Part shown: positions 6,277-10,057 of the stretch, piece after piece
Layout of the letters: each line of letters starts with the position of its first letter
Position numbering within the stretch: the first letter of the stretch is position 1
Assembly: GCA_903861055.1 (NCBI GenBank)
Contig: CAIOSU010000405.1
Coordinates: 1 to 10,057, forward strand
Length of the DNA stretch: 10,057 bases
Direction of reading: 5' to 3'
From: an uncultured bacterium
GTDB taxonomy: Bacteria > Bacteroidota > Bacteroidia > Chitinophagales > CAIOSU01
The notes under the pieces: generated by a model
Seen by the model: the letters and a program-made list of their open reading frames with translations, nothing else
What the model was told of the DNA's origin: nothing
Databases searched by the model: none
Position numbers and translations under genes: made by a program

Positions 6277-7293
6277 ATGAACATCCATCACAACCATCCC
6301 CTTAAAGCATACAACACTTTTGGCCTCGAAGCTACAGCCCGCTATTTTGTGGAGGTGAATACTGTAGACGAGCTTGAAGAGGTATTAAAGCACGAAGAGT
6401 TGAAGGGCTTGCCGCGCTTCATTTTAGGTGGTGGTAGCAACATATTGCTTACCGACGATTTTGATGGGTTGGTAATAAAGAATAGCATCAAAGGTATGGA
6501 GCTGTTGCGCGAAGATGATAAGCACGTTTGGCTAAAGGTTGGTAGTGGCGAGGTGTGGCACGAGTTGGTGATGTATACCATTAACCAAGGGTGGGGTGGT
6601 ATTGAGAACTTGTCACTTATCCCAGGCCAAGTAGGTGCGGCACCTATGCAGAATATTGGGGCTTATGGTGTAGAGCTGGAGGCTACTTTTGATAGCCTTG
6701 ATGCAGTGAATATGACCACTACTGAAGTGCGCTCATTTGCAAAAGAGGAATGTCATTTCGGCTATCGGGAGAGCGTGTTTAAGACTACTTTGAAAGGCCA
6801 GTATTGCATTGTTTCTGTTACGTTTAGGCTGAACAAGCAGCCAACATTCAATATCAGTTATGGCGACATTAAGCGCATTCTGGATGACATGCAAATGTGG
6901 GAGCCGACTGTAAAGGCTGTGAGCGATGCGGTGATAAAAATACGCCAAAGCAAATTACCCGACCCAAAGGTTTTGGGTAACTCTGGCAGCTTTTTCAAAA
7001 ACCCCGAAATACCCAAAACGCAGTTTGAGGCCTTGCAGCAATACTATCCACTCATACCCAATTACCCGGCACCCAACGGGTTGGTAAAAGTGCCTGCTGG
7101 CTGGCTCATTGAGCAAGCCGGCTGGAAGGGCAAGCGCGTGGGCAATACTGGCTCGCATGCGCAGCAGGCACTGGTTTTGGTGAACTACGGCGGAGCAACC
7201 GGCCAAGAAATATATCAACTGGCACTCGACATACAGGCATCCGTGCAAGAAAAATTTGGCATTACCATTGTGCCTGAGGTGAATGTGGTGTAA
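6277..7293 (+). CDS. murB: UDP-N-acetylenolpyruvoylglucosamine reductase, type I
   Basis: 338 residues from ATG 6277 (MNIHHNHPLKAYNTFGL). Upstream in-frame starts run through the octamer array and are rejected. MurB reduces UDP-GlcNAc-enolpyruvate to UDP-MurNAc with NADPH and FAD in the cytoplasm, the second committed step of peptidoglycan synthesis. The N-terminal FAD-binding part has NTFGLEATARYF and LPRFILGGGSNILL (45-58). The middle has LIPGQVGAAPMQNIGAYGVE (114-133). Catalytic residues can be placed by motif: Arg164 in FGYRES, Ser238 in GNSGSFFKNP (proton donor to the enol) and Glu334 in VPEV at the C-terminus. The Y-containing insert before the C-terminal half (FNISYGDIKRIL) and the GSFFKNP form mark the E. 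coli-like type I enzyme. Length and motifs are complete, with nothing missing. It appears monocistronic, with the next gene having its own promoter. Confidence 0.97.
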   Translation: MNIHHNHPLKAYNTFGLEATARYFVEVNTVDELEEVLKHEELKGLPRFILGGGSNILLTDDFDGLVIKNSIKGMELLREDDKHVWLKVGSGEVWHELVMYTINQGWGGIENLSLIPGQVGAAPMQNIGAYGVELEATFDSLDAVNMTTTEVRSFAKEECHFGYRESVFKTTLKGQYCIVSVTFRLNKQPTFNISYGDIKRILDDMQMWEPTVKAVSDAVIKIRQSKLPDPKVLGNSGSFFKNPEIPKTQFEALQQYYPLIPNYPAPNGLVKVPAGWLIEQAGWKGKRVGNTGSHAQQALVLVNYGGATGQEIYQLALDIQASVQEKFGITIVPEVNVV

Positions 7294-7357
7294 TAATCGC
7301 AATGGTAAGAAATTGTTATGCTCAACAACGGTCCATATTTATTGTAGCTATTGTTAT

Positions 7358-7365
7358 TATGTTTG
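7358..7365 (+). promoter_or_regulatory. Likely -7 box for the secreted EEP gene
   Basis: TATGTTTG is a perfect match to the Bacteroidota -7 consensus TAnnTTTG. It would start transcription near 7371, about 15 bases before ATG 7386, and so excludes the longer in-frame start at 7302. The -33 element is poor: TTTA at 7338 with a 16-base spacer is the nearest candidate. Confidence 0.45.
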
Positions 7366-7385
7366 CTAACAACCTAGTGCAGCCG

Positions 7386-8228
7386 ATGACAAAGTGCTTA
7401 CTTTACCTCCTTTTTTTTATGCCAATAGTGTTGTTGGCAGACAGTATTGATATGGCGGTGATGACTTACAACATCCGTATGAATACCCCGACTGATGGCG
7501 AAAATGCCTGGCCTAAACGTAAGGAATGGGTGGTAGATGTAATTACCCAGTCGAGTGCAGGGATAGTAGGTCTACAAGAAGTAAAGCCCGAACAGAAGAA
7601 GTACATAGTAAAGGCTATGAAGGGCTACGGAAACTATGGTGTTGGCCGAGATAATGGCAGCGCCAAAGGGGAACACTGTCTAATATTGTATAAGGAAAGC
7701 CAATATGAACTGCTGGATAGTGGTACTATTTGGCTATCTGAAACGCCCAATGTACCAGGAAGTAAAAGTTGGGATGCTGCCATCACGCGCATTGCCAGTT
7801 GGGTTAAGTTGCAGCATAAAACCTCTGGCCGTGAGTTCTTTTTCTTTAACACCCATTTTGACCATAAAGGGCAAGAAGCACGGTACCAATCAATATTGCT
7901 GTTGAAAAGTAAAATAAAAGATATGGCAGTAGGCTTACCAGTAATAGTGGTAGGTGATTTTAACTTTAGGCCAGATAGCAAGCCATATGCCGAAATAAAT
8001 AACGCTTTAGCTGACTATGTGCTTTTCGATTCGTTTACCATTGCTCAGCATAAGGATGGCGAGCTGACCTGCTGCGGGTTTGACGCAAGTAACAAAAACT
8101 GCTCCCGAATCGATTATGTATTGGTAAACAATGCATTCAAAGTAATCACTTATAAGGTTATCAGCGAATCGAGAAATGGCAGTTACCCATCCGACCATTT
8201 ACCAGTAGTTTGTAAGCTGCGGTTTTAA
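7386..8228 (+). CDS. Secreted endonuclease/exonuclease/phosphatase (EEP) family protein
   Basis: 280 residues from ATG 7386, which starts a good signal peptide (MTKCLLYLLFFMPIVLLA, likely cleaved near residue 18-19). An in-frame ATG at 7302 would add 28 residues and overlap the likely promoter. The DNase I-like metallo-phosphoesterase fold is complete. Motifs in order are MTYNIRMNT (Asn29), GLQEVKPEQ (Glu65, metal), NTHFDHKGQEAR (His157, His160), GDFNFRPDS (Asp191, Asn193), RIDYVLV (242-247) and SDHLPVV (Asp270, His271, the catalytic pair). Such enzymes cleave phosphodiesters or phosphomonoesters in nucleic acids, phospholipids or inositol phosphates, and the substrate cannot be read here. 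The short exported form, with NIRMNTPTDGENAWPKRK, is a common Bacteroidota type. Cys98, 229, 230 and 239 could form disulfides outside the cytoplasm. It has no obvious partner next to it. Confidence 0.9.
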   Translation: MTKCLLYLLFFMPIVLLADSIDMAVMTYNIRMNTPTDGENAWPKRKEWVVDVITQSSAGIVGLQEVKPEQKKYIVKAMKGYGNYGVGRDNGSAKGEHCLILYKESQYELLDSGTIWLSETPNVPGSKSWDAAITRIASWVKLQHKTSGREFFFFNTHFDHKGQEARYQSILLLKSKIKDMAVGLPVIVVGDFNFRPDSKPYAEINNALADYVLFDSFTIAQHKDGELTCCGFDASNKNCSRIDYVLVNNAFKVITYKVISESRNGSYPSDHLPVVCKLRF

Positions 8229-8449
8229 GTAGCATGGTTTAGGTATTCGTGCAGGTTTGGCAGCAGTTATTGGCATAAGCTGCTAAAACGTTTCTAGTGC
8301 GGCACTTGAGCTAAGACTGCCTCAAAATGGATGATAAGGCTAGCGCTATAATTGAAGTAAACCACTACCAAGACCCTACTTATAAAGCGGTAAACGATAA
8401 AGCACCGAGTTGGTCTACAACCATTGCAGGTTGGTAGTTTTTCGAATTA

Positions 8450-8527
8450 AAAATTGAAAAATTCAAAATTCAAGATTGTCTTGTGTCTTGTGTCCCTGTC
8501 TGCCGGCAGGCAGGTTGTGTCATTGTG
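8450..8527. repeat. Composite heptamer array (AAAATTC then TCTTGTG) upstream of rfbC
   Basis: Units run AAAATTG (8450), one extra A, AAAATTC (8458), AAAATTC (8465), AAGATTG (8472), TCTTGTG (8479), TCTTGTG (8486). A third TCTTGTG is split: TC at 8493-8494 and TTGTG at 8515-8519, interrupted by a 20-base palindrome. It is followed by TCATTGTG (8520, one extra base) and TCTAAAA. From 8458 to 8492 two different words follow each other in the same 7-base register. Confidence 0.8.
8495..8514. repeat. 20-base GC-rich palindrome inside a heptamer (REP-like)
   Basis: CCTGTCTGCC GGCAGGCAGG is self-complementary over ten pairs with one T-G mismatch (8499/8510) and no loop. It interrupts TC^TTGTG; excising it rebuilds a perfect TCTTGTG with no duplicated target bases. 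Its GC content stands out sharply from its surroundings. Similar CTGCCGGCAG palindromes are, from memory, dispersed in many Bacteroidota genomes. Confidence 0.75.
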
Positions 8528-8546
8528 TCTAAAATCCCTATTTTTG
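8515..8546 (+). promoter_or_regulatory. Probable rfbC promoter
   Basis: The -7 box TATTTTTG (8539-8546) matches TAnnTTTG perfectly. A TTG at 8515-8517, within the last heptamers, lies 21 bases upstream as a -33 element, inside the 17-23 range reported for Bacteroidota. Transcription would begin about 8551-8553, essentially at ATG 8554, so the message would be nearly leaderless. Confidence 0.5.
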
Positions 8547-8553
8547 CCACACT

Positions 8554-9114
8554 ATGAAAGTTACAGAGACAGGCATACCTGGCTTGGTGGTGATTGAGCC
8601 CACCGTATTTCGCGATAGCCGCGGGTACTTTTTTGAGAGCTACAACAAGCAGCGCTTCGAAGAGAACGGATTGTTTTACGATTGGGTACAAGACAACCAA
8701 TCGCAGTCGGCCTATGGCGTGTTGCGTGGCCTACACTATCAGCTGAATCCTTACAGCCAAGCAAAGCTGGTGCGGGTTATACGCGGTGCGGTGCTTGATG
8801 TGGCTGTTGATATCCGCAAAGGCTCGCCAACTTATGGCAAATGGCACGCAGAAGAATTGAGTGCCGAGAATAACAAGCAATTGTTGGTGCCACGAGGCTT
8901 TGCACATGGTTTTGTGGTAATAACCGAGTCGGCTGAGTTTACCTACAAGTGCGATAACTTGTATAACAAAGAATCGGAAGGCGGAATACAGTTTGACGAC
9001 CCAGAATTGGGGGTCAATTGGAATTTCGACCTTAGCCAAGTGCAGCTTTCTGATAAGGATAAGGTGCTACCGGCTTTTGGCGATTCGAGGAACAATTTCA
9101 TCTTTCAACCATGA
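8554..9114 (+). CDS. rfbC: dTDP-4-dehydrorhamnose 3,5-epimerase
   Basis: 186 residues from ATG 8554, the usual size. RfbC (RmlC) epimerises dTDP-4-keto-6-deoxyglucose at C3 and C5, the third step to dTDP-L-rhamnose, in the cytoplasm. The cupin fold shows FRDSRGYFFESYNKQRF (19-35); YGVLRGLHYQ with the catalytic base His61; AKLVRVIRG with substrate-binding Lys71; DVAVDIRKGSPTYGKW (82-97); VPRGFAHGF with His118 (112-120); and FTYKCDNLYNKESEGGI with the catalytic acid Tyr131. All key residues are present. The stop overlaps the rfbD start as ATGA (9111-9114), so the two are translationally coupled. The partner genes rfbA and rfbB are not in the window. The gene has its own promoter after the repeat-rich gap. 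These enzymes feed rhamnose into LPS O-antigen, capsule or other surface glycans. Confidence 0.97.
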   Translation: MKVTETGIPGLVVIEPTVFRDSRGYFFESYNKQRFEENGLFYDWVQDNQSQSAYGVLRGLHYQLNPYSQAKLVRVIRGAVLDVAVDIRKGSPTYGKWHAEELSAENNKQLLVPRGFAHGFVVITESAEFTYKCDNLYNKESEGGIQFDDPELGVNWNFDLSQVQLSDKDKVLPAFGDSRNNFIFQP

Positions 9115-10057
9115 GCGCAACTAGTAATATATTGATAACTGGCGCTAGCGGTCAGCTTGGCAGTGAGTTTAAGCACTTCTCAGTGCATTATCCTACCTTG
9201 CACTTTCGCTATAGCGATGCGCACGATTTAGATATAACCAATGAGCAAGCCATTGAAGATACCTTAGCAGCTGGCAGCTATCAATACCTAATAAATTGTG
9301 CAGCCTACACTGCTGTTGATAAGGCTGAGACCGACCAAGAGCTGGCTCATAAGATAAATGGCACCGCTTCTGGTTTGTTGGCAGCAGCTTGTGCAAGGCA
9401 CGGTGTTAAGTACATCCACATCTCCACTGATTTTGTGTTTGATGGCACCAACCATCGCCCGTATCAAGAAATCGATGCAGTTGCGCCCTTAGGCGTATAT
9501 GGCGCAAGTAAGTTACAAGGTGAGCAATTGGCTTTGGAAGCCAATCCCAATAGTCTAGTGTTTCGCACGTCATGGTTGTACTCAACCTACGGTAATAACT
9601 TTGTGAAAACCATGCGTCGTTTGGGAGCGGATAAACCATCGCTCAATGTAATTTTCGACCAGGTGGGCACCCCAACCTATGCTCGCGATTTGGCGAAAGC
9701 TATTTTGGAAAGTATTGTATCGGGCAAGGCACATACTTTTGCAGGTTTATATCATTTTAGTAACGAAGGTGCAGCTAGTTGGTACGACTTTGCTGCAGCA
9801 GTAATGGAGCTTAGCGGCCTTGATTGCAAAGTAAACCCTATTAACACTTTTGAATACCCTACACCCGCCAAACGGCCTCATTATAGCGTGTTGGATAAGC
9901 GCAAGTTTAAGGAAACCTTCGGCGCATCCATTCCTAATTGGCGCGAGAGTTTACACGCCTGTATCAACACCCTCGATATGAAATATATAGTTGATGAAGA
10001 GTTGCTAGTAGATATAGCCTCGCGTGCAGGCGAAGCTATTATGGAGATTTATGTGCA
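9111..10057 (+). CDS. rfbD: dTDP-4-dehydrorhamnose reductase fused in frame to a CysQ-like domain (3' end outside window)
   Basis: The frame opens at ATG 9111, overlaps the rfbC stop by four bases, and is still open at the window end (315 complete codons). Residues 1-289 are a full RfbD (RmlD), an extended SDR that reduces dTDP-4-keto-L-rhamnose to dTDP-L-rhamnose with NAD(P)H. Visible motifs are the GASGQLG nucleotide-binding loop (11-17), INCAAYTAVDKAE (61-73), HISTDFVFDG (103-112), catalytic YGASK (Tyr130, Lys134), FRTSWLYS (151-158), VGTPTYARDLA (185-195), RPHYSVLDKRKF (255-266) and the closing NWRESL (276-281). RfbD normally ends a few residues after that point. Here the chain continues from Met290 into ELLVDIASRAGEAIMEIYV, which looks like the N-terminal helix of CysQ. 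I checked every codon from 9111 by eye and found no stop. A genuine bifunctional fusion is the simplest reading; a lost stop codon is the alternative. Confidence 0.93.
   Translation, partial: MSATSNILITGASGQLGSEFKHFSVHYPTLHFRYSDAHDLDITNEQAIEDTLAAGSYQYLINCAAYTAVDKAETDQELAHKINGTASGLLAAACARHGVKYIHISTDFVFDGTNHRPYQEIDAVAPLGVYGASKLQGEQLALEANPNSLVFRTSWLYSTYGNNFVKTMRRLGADKPSLNVIFDQVGTPTYARDLAKAILESIVSGKAHTFAGLYHFSNEGAASWYDFAAAVMELSGLDCKVNPINTFEYPTPAKRPHYSVLDKRKFKETFGASIPNWRESLHACINTLDMKYIVDEELLVDIASRAGEAIMEIYV
9978..10057 (+). other. cysQ: CysQ-like (3'(2'),5'-bisphosphate nucleotidase) N-terminal segment in the rfbD frame
   Basis: ATG 9978 in the rfbD frame begins MKYIVDEELLVDIASRAGEA, then IMEIYV. 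The pattern A.(R).AG.AIM..Y is the first helix of CysQ/inositol-monophosphatase-type phosphatases (E. coli CysQ: LARNAGDAIMQVY, from memory). CysQ removes the 3'-phosphate from PAP, the by-product of PAPS use. Only about 26 residues are visible and the metal-binding motifs lie outside the window, so other inositol-phosphatase-family members are possible. The ATG could also serve as an internal start. Confidence 0.6.

Larger units (their letters stand above)
8229..8553. other. 325-base gap between the EEP gene and rfbC: possible gene remnant, then repeats and promoter
   Basis: The left part (8229-8440) is not obviously A/T-rich repeat and reads like decayed coding DNA. One short frame, LGIRAGLAAVIGISC-like, ends at 8278-8280. 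Another, ATG 8327 to TAG 8435-8437, encodes 36 residues (MDDKASAIIEVNHYQDPTYK, then AVNDKAPSWSTTIAGW). I do not recognise either. A bulged hairpin (AGCAG-TTAT / ATAA-G-CTGCT, 8262-8284) has no T-run after it. The right part (8450-8553) holds two abutting heptamer arrays, an inserted palindrome and the rfbC promoter. Confidence 0.45.

Noticed and set aside
7302..7385. Longer EEP start (ATG 7302)
   Set aside because: The extension would cover the TATGTTTG promoter box and bury the clear signal peptide that starts at 7386.
7705..7905. Second plus-strand open frame inside the EEP gene
   Set aside because: It lies wholly inside the EEP catalytic core in another frame and has no recognisable motifs.
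8262..8284. Hairpin after the EEP gene as an intrinsic terminator
   Set aside because: The stem has a bulge and is followed by AAAACG and not by a T-run; it may be chance.
266..8527. Short tandem arrays as CRISPR
   Set aside because: Units are 7-8 bases with no unique spacers between them, there are only about four units per site, and no cas genes are seen.

Overview
The window looks like chromosomal DNA of a member of the Bacteroidota, probably an environmental Sphingobacteriales/Chitinophagales/Cytophagales-type lineage. The reasons are: a heterodimer-derived (fused CrtYc/CrtYd-type) lycopene cyclase beside phytoene synthase; -7 boxes of the Bacteroidota TAnnTTTG type; no clear Shine-Dalgarno sequences; and gaps filled with short A/T-rich tandem words. 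All genes read left to right. Nothing here points to a phage, plasmid or defence island. Most genes are housekeeping or envelope genes, and the unusual signal lies in the gaps between genes and in one gene fusion at the right edge.

Layout. 1-975 is the end of a carotenoid unit: the last 52 codons of a phytoene synthase (crtB-like), then a membrane lycopene cyclase. 1150-2550 is a phosphohexomutase (phosphoglucomutase/phosphomannomutase). 2662-4523 is a two-gene operon, a Nif3/YqfO-like metal protein and a coiled-coil zinc-ribbon protein, closed by a strong intrinsic terminator at 4546-4578. 4671-6143 is an exported TPR protein. 6277-7293 is murB (peptidoglycan precursor synthesis). 7386-8228 is a secreted endonuclease/exonuclease/phosphatase-fold enzyme. 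8229-8553 is a gap without a convincing gene. 8554 to the end holds rfbC and rfbD (dTDP-L-rhamnose synthesis), overlapping by ATGA. The rfbD frame does not stop at the usual end of RfbD but runs in frame into what looks like the N-terminus of CysQ, the PAP phosphatase, and leaves the window still open.

Shared themes. The phosphohexomutase, murB and rfbC/rfbD all serve cell-wall or surface-polysaccharide precursor supply. CysQ would remove 3'-phosphoadenosine 5'-phosphate, which is made when PAPS is used, so its fusion to a rhamnose enzyme hints at sulfated surface glycans. That is inference.

Most notable non-coding signal. Five of the gaps hold short degenerate tandem arrays, usually about four units of 7 or 8 bases. 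The word differs by locus: CGTACAT before the cyclase, AAAATTG over its stop codon, TATGGAC before the mutase, CAAATTTT before nif3 and murB, and AAAATTC followed by TCTTGTG before rfbC. A 20-base GC-rich palindrome sits inside one TCTTGTG unit, and removing it restores that unit exactly. All calls come from reading and translating the sequence by eye; no database search was done.
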